Shown: positions 9,049 through 18,449 of the stretch, in pieces | Layout: every line of letters begins with the position of its first letter | Numbering within the stretch: the stretch's first letter is position 1 | Assembly: GCA_946965045.2 (NCBI GenBank) | Contig: OX337229.1 | Location: 2,418,001-2,482,000 of the forward strand | Reading direction: 5' to 3' | Origin: Epithemia pelagica | Taxonomy: Eukaryota > Bacillariophyta > Bacillariophyceae > Surirellales > Surirellaceae | DNA: 64,000 nucleotides | The notes under the pieces: generated by a model | What the model was told of the DNA's origin: nothing | The model's database searches: none | The model's input: the letters and a program-made list of their open reading frames with translations, nothing else | Translations under genes and position numbers: made by a program

Positions 9049-11355
9049 ATGGCGAAAAAGAAGAAGAAAAGTAAATCCAAAGGGTCCCACAGCAACAGGA
9101 ACAAACTCCGAGATGCGGCATCTGTGCACGAGAAGAATGATGACCCAGTTGCTGTTGTCTCATCGGCCTTTTTTGTGGATTCCATATTGCGAGAAGGAGA
9201 TCGCGTCGTGTTGCGAAATCTTCAGTCGAGGGAATTTAATGAGAAACTGGGCACTGTGAAACGACTTTGTCGGGTTGAACCTGTTCAGGAAACATCACGT
9301 TTTGGTATTCTTGTGGATGGCTCAAGTGAACCAGTAGCAATTCAGGCCAAGAACATTGCCCCAATTTTCCAAATCAACGAACGAGTGACAATCAATGGCT
9401 TGACAGACAAGTCCTTGAACGGAGACTTTGGAACAATTGTTCAAGTTCCCCCAAATGTTTCTAACAGCGATTGCCGCTACAAGGTTAAAATGGCCAACTT
9501 TGACAAGCAAAAAGACACTGTCTGGATTCCTGCCGAAAATTTGTTCCGGACCGAGCGTACATCTACAAAAGAGCAGGCGCAGAAAAGAGAAGCCATGATC
9601 AATATTTCCGAGATGCCGACGGAGGAGTGCATGGACGCATTTCAGCTCTCCATGGTTCGACAAATGATGACTTTTTTGTCACCATCGGATCAAGTCAAAA
9701 TGTTTGGAAGAACGATAAGTCCAATGCCAAACTTTTACGAAGAGGTGTTACAAGCCAACGGGTTTCCCCATGGGGTGGACCGAGATTGGGCTGCGACTCA
9801 TCTACATCAGGCATTTGAACAAGCGAGCCACCTTCCTCATATGATGGAACTCATGTATCGGAATGGGGACAAGGACGCGGTTAGTCCTCATGATATTGTC
9901 AAGCGGCTCGGGACGAATAATACCCAGAAACTGCATTGGTACTTTCATGCCTCTTGTGCTGGAGAAATTTATCCCAATGCAGGACAAGAGGGGATATACT
10001 GTCCGTATGTTCGGCATAGCTATAGCAATCAAGCTTATCGGCAAGAACGATTGCAGTGTGGCACCACCCATGTCGCGGTAGGTTTTGTTGACCTGGGAAT
10101 TCTCTTGACCATGGATCTTGTGGTAGAACCTCCTGTGATGGGAAAGGCTGGACCACTGCATTTCCTTGGCGTTGAACAGAGTTCCTATTCTGTTGCAAAG
10201 GCACTCTTGATATGGGAAATGCTCAAGTGTTTTCCACAACAAAAAACCAAGTCACTGGAGGATACCCATTTGCAGCGTTATGCTTGGTCGATTCTACAGG
10301 TCTGGTTCAGCACAACATGGGGCCCTGGAACAGAAGAAATTGTTCGACGTTGTTTGTCAAATCTCTGCGAAAGTCAACGGTACCATCCAGAAGTACGGGC
10401 TATATTGGACCATTGGAACAATGCTGCATCCCTCTCATTGTATTCTGCAAGAGATCAAACCATCAATGCAACAACCTCGAAGAGGACCTACATTGGAAAC
10501 TTTCTGCGGCGTCGGGACCGCTTGGCCATGGCCAAGTACGAACTCTCTCGAGACTTTGGCCTCAGTGGTGAAAAGCCCGTATGTGGTAATCTCATCATGT
10601 TTGATTGTCCTGATGGAACTGCTCCATTGGAGAAGGACGAAACTGTCTTTTCGGCACTCAACGTCACCGAAATTATGAAGGTAATGCAAGCTGATTCGTC
10701 TCTTTCGATTATAGATGCGGCCGAAAAGTATTCCCATTCAAAGCTTCTAGAGCTCGCATTGAAAGTCCAGTCGAATTTTATCTCAATCGAACTCATCTGT
10801 GACCGCGTGGAAAACGTGTTGGAGGATCTAGCATCCCGGAAACCATGGACCATGAGTTGGTCAAATCTCAGCGATTACTTCAAATACGACGAATTTCATG
10901 CCATGGCACGAAAATGTTCCATTCATGGTGATACCGTCCACTATGGGTATTCCATGAATTGGCCCTCCCAGGTCTTTGGTGTCCAGATTACCGATTATGC
11001 TCGTTTGCCTGTGCACAATCGAACCCGCGAATGGAAAAAGATTTTGGATCAGGGTACTCGAATGGTGGAATTGGCCTATTCCATTTATGGATGGAGCGAC
11101 TTTTTGCGGACTCCTCCGCCGACCAATCCCATAAATACTTCGGCAAACTTTGTGTTGGAGCCTCTTCACTATCGAGCTTGGATTGACCATTTCTTTGTAC
11201 AATCCATGGCTGGAGAAGGTGGACCATGTCAGGTGGGACATGTGGAACATGCTGGTGGCCGGTCTCCCTTTTCCCCAACGGGTTGCAGCACGATCTACTT
11301 CACATGGACCTATGATCCCGACATCAAGTTTCAATCGTTAGGGTTTGGCCTTTAA
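9049..11355 (+). CDS. Unrecognised 768-aa protein with N-terminal SH3-like repeats
   Basis: The protein starts with a Lys/Ser-rich tail (MAKKKKKSKSKG). Two copies of a small module follow at about 44-108 and 108-165, each with a pattern like EGDRVVLRNLQ...FNEKLGTV and ending in a basic/NIAP or ENLF segment. This module, of the LxGLxxxxLNGxxG type, is common in algal proteins next to MYND or ankyrin domains and is thought to fold like an SH3 barrel. Residues 180-768 are a mostly globular, Trp- and Cys-containing region with segments such as WYFHASCAGEIYPN and VWFSTTWGPG. I do not recognise the family. No signal peptide or membrane segment is visible, so it is probably cytosolic or nuclear. It is a single exon. 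Confidence 0.8.
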   Translation: MAKKKKKSKSKGSHSNRNKLRDAASVHEKNDDPVAVVSSAFFVDSILREGDRVVLRNLQSREFNEKLGTVKRLCRVEPVQETSRFGILVDGSSEPVAIQAKNIAPIFQINERVTINGLTDKSLNGDFGTIVQVPPNVSNSDCRYKVKMANFDKQKDTVWIPAENLFRTERTSTKEQAQKREAMINISEMPTEECMDAFQLSMVRQMMTFLSPSDQVKMFGRTISPMPNFYEEVLQANGFPHGVDRDWAATHLHQAFEQASHLPHMMELMYRNGDKDAVSPHDIVKRLGTNNTQKLHWYFHASCAGEIYPNAGQEGIYCPYVRHSYSNQAYRQERLQCGTTHVAVGFVDLGILLTMDLVVEPPVMGKAGPLHFLGVEQSSYSVAKALLIWEMLKCFPQQKTKSLEDTHLQRYAWSILQVWFSTTWGPGTEEIVRRCLSNLCESQRYHPEVRAILDHWNNAASLSLYSARDQTINATTSKRTYIGNFLRRRDRLAMAKYELSRDFGLSGEKPVCGNLIMFDCPDGTAPLEKDETVFSALNVTEIMKVMQADSSLSIIDAAEKYSHSKLLELALKVQSNFISIELICDRVENVLEDLASRKPWTMSWSNLSDYFKYDEFHAMARKCSIHGDTVHYGYSMNWPSQVFGVQITDYARLPVHNRTREWKKILDQGTRMVELAYSIYGWSDFLRTPPPTNPINTSANFVLEPLHYRAWIDHFFVQSMAGEGGPCQVGHVEHAGGRSPFSPTGCSTIYFTWTYDPDIKFQSLGFGL

Positions 11356-11994
11356 TACTACAAGTATACCCAGAGCATGTCATCTTGATCCGTCTTATCT
11401 CGTTTGATACAACAACACTGTTTCTTCGTTTTGAAGAGTATTAAATTCCTGCCACATCGGAGACTACCGTGGCAAGCTAGGTGAAAGCGTTGTGAAGGGG
11501 TATATTTCGATCTACATAGCCATCATCATCCTCTGTCCTCTGTCTCTCCCTACAGCACTCCGCTAGAGGAGTATGATCTATGTGATCTATGATGTGTGAT
11601 GCTTGATGCTTTGTGTCAATTTTTGGTTTTTGGCCAATGGCCAATGGAGAACAGATGTTGTCGGCATCGATTTAGAATGGAATTGTCTATAGAACAATCA
11701 GACTCTTGCTTTGACAGCTGTCTACGAGTAAAAGACATGAGACTGGATGACTCATCCTAGTCATTGGTGTACTCTTATATATTGAGTACATTCTGACGTA
11801 TATGATTAGCCGCCTTTTAACCGCCCTCATATTTCTAGCAATCTGAGTAGAAAGCTTGCACATTCATCGCTCTCGTCTGCTTCATTTTTCTCTCTTGTGT
11901 GGTCAATCGATAGAAAGGAGAGAGTCTTTTACCATCAGGTATCCCGGTCTTTTCTTCTCATTGAACTTGTCGTTATCTCTCTATTTTCATCATC
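11356..11994. other. Intergenic region upstream of the DnaJ gene
   Basis: About 640 bases, AT-richer than the genes, with no supported gene. It contains the 3' UTR of the preceding gene and the promoter of the DnaJ gene. A short self-complementary motif, TTGGCCAATGGCCAA, lies at about 11630-11645. Confidence 0.4.
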
Positions 11995-12885
11995 ATGCGG
12001 TTTACGTTTGGTTTCATTTTCCTGGTTGTATCGCAGTCGATTTTGGCTTTGTCCAGCATTCATGGCTTTTCCATTCTTCGTTCACCGTCAGCGCCGTCTT
12101 CGTCTTCCTTGCCCTTGGCGAGAAGGACAGCGACGAGAACTCGTCTTTACGCCGATAGTGATCCTAATTGGTTAATGGCCGAATACCGAGATCCTACGTC
12201 TGGAGAAGTGCTGGATCCCTATGAAATTTTAAAAATTCCTCGCCATGCCGAACGACAAGAAATAAAACAAGCCTACCGCGCGCTGAGTCGTCGGTATCAT
12301 CCTGACGTGATGATCACTCGCGACATTTTGCCAGGATCCTGCAACAATATGGAGGATGTTCGGAATCATTGGGAACGCGTCAAATTGTCGTACGAAATTT
12401 TATCGGACCCATTGCGACGCAAACGGTACGATCGCAATGAAGCCTGGACCGATCCGGGACGGGCCGTAAAACGGGCGGCACAACAAGCTGCCATGGACGC
12501 GGTCGTATCGGCCGGCAAGGGCATGTGGGGATTCGGTACGTCGATTGGAGCATCCGTCATTAAGGAAGTGGCCAAGGCGGCCGACCAGGCGGCCAAAAAG
12601 GCCCGCATCGACGAAAAACTAAAATTGAAACACCAAAAGAAGGCCGCTATCGCGGCATCCAGTAGCATCATGAAATGGAAGCCGGATAATCGAGATGGAC
12701 AACAACAACAACTTGTTGAAATGGCGGTGCGATCCAGAATTGACCAAACCTTGGAAGTCTCCAGAGCCCACACACGCCCTGCTCTCTTTCGCAACCCTGA
12801 GAAAAAGCAGAAAAAGCACCGAGGCTTGAGATCTTTGTACGATTTAGGAATGCTACCAGAAGCATCCCAACAACAACAGCCATGA
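11995..12885 (+). CDS. Plastid-targeted DnaJ (J-domain) protein
   Basis: The 296-residue protein is an Hsp70 co-chaperone. A signal peptide (1-about 24) ends in SSIHG-FSI, with Phe at the probable +1 position, and is followed by a Ser/Arg-rich stretch. This resembles the bipartite presequence of diatom plastid proteins. The J domain runs from about 72 (DPYEILKIPRHAE) through the diagnostic HPD (RRYHPDV) to YEILSDPLRRKRYD. The rest is Ala/Lys-rich helix and a basic tail with no zinc-finger or CTD, so it is a type III (DnaJC-like) protein. The J domain should stimulate a plastid Hsp70 ATPase. It is a single exon. The start ATG at 11995 directly begins the signal peptide. Confidence 0.88.
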   Translation: MRFTFGFIFLVVSQSILALSSIHGFSILRSPSAPSSSSLPLARRTATRTRLYADSDPNWLMAEYRDPTSGEVLDPYEILKIPRHAERQEIKQAYRALSRRYHPDVMITRDILPGSCNNMEDVRNHWERVKLSYEILSDPLRRKRYDRNEAWTDPGRAVKRAAQQAAMDAVVSAGKGMWGFGTSIGASVIKEVAKAADQAAKKARIDEKLKLKHQKKAAIAASSSIMKWKPDNRDGQQQQLVEMAVRSRIDQTLEVSRAHTRPALFRNPEKKQKKHRGLRSLYDLGMLPEASQQQQP

Positions 12886-13382
12886 CAAACTTGTTTGCGC
12901 CAGCAAGATTTTCTGTCTGTTGCAACGAGCGGTTAGCAGCGCTCTCTAGAGCACAGGTATAGCATATAGAATACTGCAGAGAGCGACATACGATGACAAT
13001 GTATAACTGTATTTGGAAAACAAAAAAGGTCTCACACCACGCTACTCCAGAGCCAATTCTTATGATACTACTACTTCTACCATTGATAAAAATTTTAGAC
13101 AAGGCAACCAATACCATCGTTTGCATTCATACTTGACAATGGTAGAGAAAAGTCCTTTATTCGCGAACACAAGATGCAAATCATTAATCTTTGGGATGAA
13201 TACGTACAGTTTCTAGGATCTTGATAAAATTAGAGGTGTTTATCTATGTATGTTGTATTATTGAAAGGTTCTCATGAATCATTGAGGGTATAAAGAAAAA
13301 AGCCATATAATGGCTCATGATCGCTGGGCAAAAATTATGACTGTAAAATTGTGAAGCACTCGTTTCATTGGCTCGTTGTTAC
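12886..13382. other. Convergent 3' spacer
   Basis: About 500 AT-rich bases between the 3' ends of the DnaJ gene and the minus-strand protease gene. No gene is supported; it holds the two 3' UTRs. Confidence 0.5.
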
Positions 13383-16230
13383 TCAGGGTGATGCATCCGT
13401 CGTAGGCACAACCGTTTCCTGTGGCCAACCTGTAGGTACTGCGGTAATTGGAGCAGTTGTGGGCGATTCTGTCGGACCGGTACTGGGTGTACTGGAGGGA
13501 CCTGTGGTTGGCTCCAATGAGGGTGAGGTGGATGGCAACTGAGTTACTGTTGGACTGTCACTGGGTGTACTGGAGGGACCTGTGGTTGGTTCCAATGAGG
13601 GTGAGGTGGATGGCAACTGAGTTACTGTTGGACTGTCACTGGGTGTACTGGAGGGACCTGTGGTTGGTTCCAATGAGGGTGAGGTGGATGGCAACTGAGT
13701 TACTGTTGGACTGTCACTTGGTGCACTGGAGGGTCCTGTGGTTGGTGCCAACGAGGGTGAAGTGGTGGGTAATTGCGTTGGACTGTCACTTGGTGTAGTA
13801 GTGGGAGCTGAGGATGGTTCAAGGGTCGGTGACACGGTAGTTGTTGGAGATTGTGTCGGACTGTTGCTGGGTGTGGTGCTGGGAACAGTTGTTGGTTCCG
13901 AAGACGGTGGCAATGAAGTGGTGGGCGAATGGGTGGGACTTTCAGTTGGTGCACTCGTCGCCGGTGGTTGATCCAAACTGTTATTGTTGTCATCATTAGG
14001 TTCATCTGGCGAAGTGGCCAGATCCCCACCTTGCGTGGCGTCAGAATCCTGGGTGAACGAAAAGGCGTTGATGACAGCTTCCAAGGCATTCACAAGCCCA
14101 TGGCCAGTATCAAAATCAAACCCAGGTTCAGCCATATCCAATGCTGTCGATTCCATGATTTCGTAAATGTTGGAGGGAGTCAGGTCTGGGTTGGCTTGTT
14201 TCAACAAGGCAGCAACGGCGGCGGCATTCGGAGCAGCCGCCGATGTACCGAAAAAGTAAAAGGCCGGTCCATTCGGTGCAACATCAGCAAATTGTCCAAA
14301 AAAGCTATTGGCAACACCATCGGGCGCCACAAAGCGAGGCTGTAGCCGCTCTTCAACATCGTCCAATCGGGTTCCATTCACATCAAAGAAAATCGGAGTC
14401 CCTCCCGCACTGGAAAAACTCTGAACAACAGCGGGATCTACCCCAAATGCGGGTGTTTGCAAAAAAGAGGCCGCACCAACACCGGCAACGTTGGGGGCAT
14501 TTGGATGTCCAAAAGACGTGCTCGACTTTGTATCGGGTTCCACATTTTGAAACGAGGCAGACGTTCCAAAGCCAATCCATTTCATCAAGCTTGGTTCAGG
14601 CCCAGAACAATGCAAAATTTCCATTTCCACAACCAAGCTACTTGTTGAGGGACCATTCACGGGGATGAAAATGACGGGATCGAGACCCGATTCATTTGCC
14701 GCGGCTCGCAACAACAAGTTGTCGGTACCAGGATTGAAAAAGGCCAAGTCGAGATTGGTTTCGGCGCCAGGAGATCCACTCAAAGTGAAGAAAGGATCGT
14801 CCCATTGAAACGTTAAACGATCTCCGCCTCGCAAGGTTATACGTTGCCGAGTCGTTCCTTCACGGTCAAATTGATGCCTTTGACATCCAATAATGTCAAA
14901 GGAACCGGAACCATCAAAGGCACTTTGGAACGACGATCGACCGGAATTGCCAGCCGAAGAAAAGTAGGGAACTCCCCTTTCGGCCGCAACCCTGTTAGCC
15001 GATTGCGCAATCACTCCATCTTGAAAAAACGGTTCCGTCAAGTAGCCTAGTAGAAGGAAGACACAATTTGAGTTGGTTGAAGAACAAGAATGCATCGCAA
15101 CACAACCTGGCCGACGAATACAGGAACTTACCGATATCATCAACAATGACATTGCATCCATCATCGGCCAATTGCTGGATTCCCTCGGCAAAGTTTTTGG
15201 GATCCACAAAGGCGGACCAAAAGCTAAAGGTGGCATCGGGAAGTAAATCGAACAAGAGTTGCATCATGGCTCGTCCTTCGTCAATCCCTTGCCCAAAGGG
15301 CAATTCTTGCAATACGGTAATATCGGGCGGCAATTCACCTGACGCAATGTCTTCGGCATAACCACCCAGTGTATCAAAACTGTCTGACAAGACGCCAATG
15401 CGCATGCCTTGACCGGTCAAACCAAACCTATCCCGTACCTGTTGAACAAACATGGCATCCAAGGCTTCATTGACCAAGTCACCCGTAAAGGTTTCTTGCA
15501 AATCGCGATGAGCACCTTCTTCTTGGTGCTGTTCTGGCCCTTCCTCCCCATTCTTGTTGTTGTTATTGAGTCCACCTCGAAGTCCTTTTCCTTGAACTTC
15601 GCGAACAACGGGTTGAATGCTTTTCACTTGATTCAAAGCGTCAAACTGGGGAAAGTATTTAATGTGCATGTAACCATAACACGAATACGATCTACAATCC
15701 AACTCCTCCCAAACTTGTCCGTCCCCTGCAATACTCTTGGCTTTTTCCGTCATGGTTTGCTGCAATTGTCCCTGAAGATTGTCACCCAAAACTTGGACCA
15801 ACAACATCCAGGGCTCCTCGTTGTTGGTCGTTTCTCCGTTGTTTGGATTGCGCCTGGCTCGGGCAAGCGACGACGGAGACGAATCCTGTTGAGGTTTCCA
15901 AGATAAGCCCGTTGTGTCTTCACCAAGATGAATGGTAAAGGGATTGACGATAAAGTTGTCGTTGTTGTTCGTAGGCTTGCCCGCGGCTCGGCGCAAGTAT
16001 CCTTCTTGTTCTTGTTGTTGCTGCTGCTTCATGGCGTTGTCATAAATGTGCTCGAGCCAAAAACTCTTGGAGTTGAGCTTATGATTGCTTGAGGAGGGCT
16101 GGTTCTTGTCGTCGCTGGAAAGACGGTTGTGGTGATGATTGTCCTCACTGTCATGAGGATGACGGCCTGTTACCGCCGAAAGACTAGCGACAGCCGCAAA
16201 ACAAAAGAGCGAGCGAGAAGCAAGAAGCAT
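13383..16230 (-). CDS. Secreted subtilase/sedolisin-like protease A
   Basis: Two exons: 16230-15132 and 15046-13383, joined by an 85-bp GT-AG intron in phase 1, giving 920 residues. A signal peptide (1-about 22) is followed by a His/Asn/Gln-rich propeptide. The catalytic domain has IGVLSDSFD (Asp), IDEGRAMMQ, the oxyanion segment SSAGN, and the Ser motif GTSAAAPNAAA. Glu of DEGRAM sits where subtilases have the catalytic His, as in Ser-Glu-Asp sedolisins and their S53-like relatives. The C-terminus is a Pro/Ser/Thr-rich stalk with 78-bp coding repeats and would be heavily O-glycosylated. It is the paralogue of the divergent gene at 18450-21909, with the intron at the identical position, but it lacks that gene's second intron and C-terminal domains. 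Confidence 0.88.
13483..13778. repeat. 78-bp coding minisatellite
   Basis: Three near-identical 78-bp units (13483-13560, 13561-13638, 13639-13716) and a diverged fourth unit. On the minus strand they encode a 26-residue Pro/Ser/Thr-rich repeat in the stalk of protease A. The unit length is a multiple of three, so copy-number change keeps the frame. Confidence 0.9.
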
Positions 16231-16958
16231 GATGATGTTGATTCAAGAATCTTTTTGTTGGTGTTGTAGTGTTTGCAAAATTGCAGCGTTGATTTTATGA
16301 AAAGAGTTGAATGGGAGATCCATTCACCCGCAGCGGCTGGCACACAAACTGTTGTTTCTTTTTTTCCCGTTGTCACGTTTCAACGAAAAGCAATGTTGAC
16401 GCAGAGCAGTAAGAGTAGCAACGATGAGTTTGTTTCTATCATTCTTTTTCATTACACACGGGTTGGTTGTGTGTCTTTCCCTCGTTTCTCTTTCCTTTGT
16501 GTTTGCTTCTTTTGCGATCTCGCAAGCATTTCTCACGGAGACGGAGAGCTTTCCAGTCGCGCTCGGACTCTGACGCAGCATTATTTGGGAAAGTGGGTCT
16601 ATGTTTTGTGTGGGGCTGCACTAATAGTTCAGACTAGGCAATTTAAATAATTTAAGAAGTTTACTCGTTTAACGTTTAACCGCTTACAAAAAATGCCAGT
16701 TCGTCGCGGCTTGCTCGCGGTTTGTGGTGCGCGTGCGCGGCGGGACTGGGGATATCTAAATTTCAGCGTTCACAGCAACTTCCGGTAATGGACTCAAAAC
16801 GTACGAAATCTTTCTACTTCTCAGAGTATCGTCGCGATAAAACACCCGTTTTCATATTGCGTTATCACACACCAATAGCTCTGATATGATCATATTGGAT
16901 ACAGATTCTTTCGATATGAGGCAAGCATCCCGAGTCACGGATGTCGGGGGACATTGTA

Positions 16959-17232
16959 GATGTCGTTTATGTCGTTTGATGTCGTTTGATGTCGTTTGAT
17001 GTTTTTATCGCCAAAAGAATCTCTACTCTCCAGCAGTTCGTATTATTCAACAGAAAAAACACGACTGACTGACGTTAGGCCCATGGCGAAAGACATTTCA
17101 AAAGGCCCATATGAGCACCGCTTGATTTTGACTCAAACCATGTTTCCGCGCGAGCCCGAAACGACATCAAACGACATCAAACGACATCAAACGACATCCC
17201 TCACGACATCAAACGACATCCCTCACGACATT
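16959..17232. repeat. Inverted arrays of a 10-bp GATGTCGTTT unit
   Basis: The left arm (16959-17002) has four head-to-tail copies of GATGTCGTTT, one of them 9 bp. The right arm (17160-17232) has the reverse complement AAACGACATC repeated, then interrupted by CCCTCACGACATC units. About 157 bases separate the arms. The order would allow a long hairpin in single-stranded DNA or RNA. It may be a MITE-like or other terminal-repeat element. Confidence 0.75.
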
Positions 17233-17559
17233 CCCGTTTGTTCCATACTAGAGATTGGAAAACCATCCTCTATGGCTTCATAATACGTATTTTGTATTAA
17301 TATCGATCCGTTGTCGAAGAAGTTCTTGGTCTTATCCACTGGGTATTGCTAGCGGATACGGGACTCAAGGGTACTTACCGGAAGTTGCAGGAAGTACATC
17401 GAATGATCAGCTTAACAATTTTTCGATATGGCCAGGATTTGTTGATAGCGGCTGCGTGAAGTAGTAACGAGTAACGAGGCTTCCCACCCGCAAGAACTTC
17501 AATTGGGCTTGAAGGATCCTTGCGAAAAAGTCATTTCATGTTCGGACTCGTACTCGTAG

Positions 17560-17581
17560 TCGTACTCTAGTAAGAGTACGA
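17560..17581. repeat. Perfect 9-bp hairpin
   Basis: TCGTACTCT and AGAGTACGA pair around an AGTA loop. It lies in the spacer, far from either gene. No function is apparent. Confidence 0.6.
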
Positions 17582-18449
17582 GTACACAAGAAATAAGTAC
17601 CCAACCACGAATCGGAGCTGCCACGAATCAAGAATCAGGAGGCCCAACATGAGAAGCGAAGATCCTTTTCGCGACACAATTATTTGAATCCTTGGTGCTT
17701 TGATCTTCGGTCGTGCTCCCTACGAGCTCGTATTGTAACGAACGAATGAAGTGTGCATGAATGATTCCATGGATCTGGTTCATGTCAGAGAAAGTAATTA
17801 ATATAGAACTTGTTTCCTGGGAACGCCGCGAATTTGTTGCGTAGGATCCGTCATCCCCTGTGCACTCTTACGAGCAAGGACCGTGCTAAACAGAGAATAA
17901 AGTCTTTGTATTCCTTCCACCATAGAGGGTAGCGAATCACCAACCAGAATGTGTGGAGAAGAATGTTTTGGTTGTAGTCATTGACAAGAGGATTGTTCTT
18001 TCGGCACGAGACTCAAGCAATTTCAACAACCGTGCGATGATGGGCATGATGCGGGATTTCTATGGCTGGAGATTGTGACCGTCGTGGCGATGATTGTCAC
18101 CTGGAGTTCCTTGCATGACGAGAAACGCTTTTTTGTTGCAACGTGAACGTGTGAAATTGTGGTTTGTCGTCCGTCGAGAAATGTTGTTTGGAGAAGAACC
18201 CCAACAGCCCCAACGCACAGTTCCAGTCGCGCTCGAAACGGCGAACGCGACTGGAGAGAAGCCATCGCCAGATTCTTGTCCAACACAAAGGCCGATGGCC
18301 TCAATACAACAACCACTCGAACCTCTCCAATCTCACAAATGTCTTGACAAACACTTCCATGTTAAACCCACAAGTTGGGAACGAAAGCAAGCATTGACCT
18401 ATTACTTTTCTTTACCAACGCCATCCGCAAGGCCGTATCGACGACGAAG

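Larger units (their letters stand above)
16231..18449. other. Divergent spacer between the paralogous proteases
   Basis: About 2.2 kb with no supported gene. It holds the two promoters, an inverted array of GATGTCGTTT units (16959-17232) and a perfect small hairpin (17560-17581). The region 17460-18449 shows nothing else recognisable. Confidence 0.6.

Noticed and set aside
13483-13778. CRISPR-like direct repeats
   Set aside because: Units are contiguous without spacers, a multiple of three and within a coding stalk.
18375-18449. An earlier TTG start for protease B
   Set aside because: ATG at 18450 begins a good signal peptide, and nothing supports a non-ATG start.
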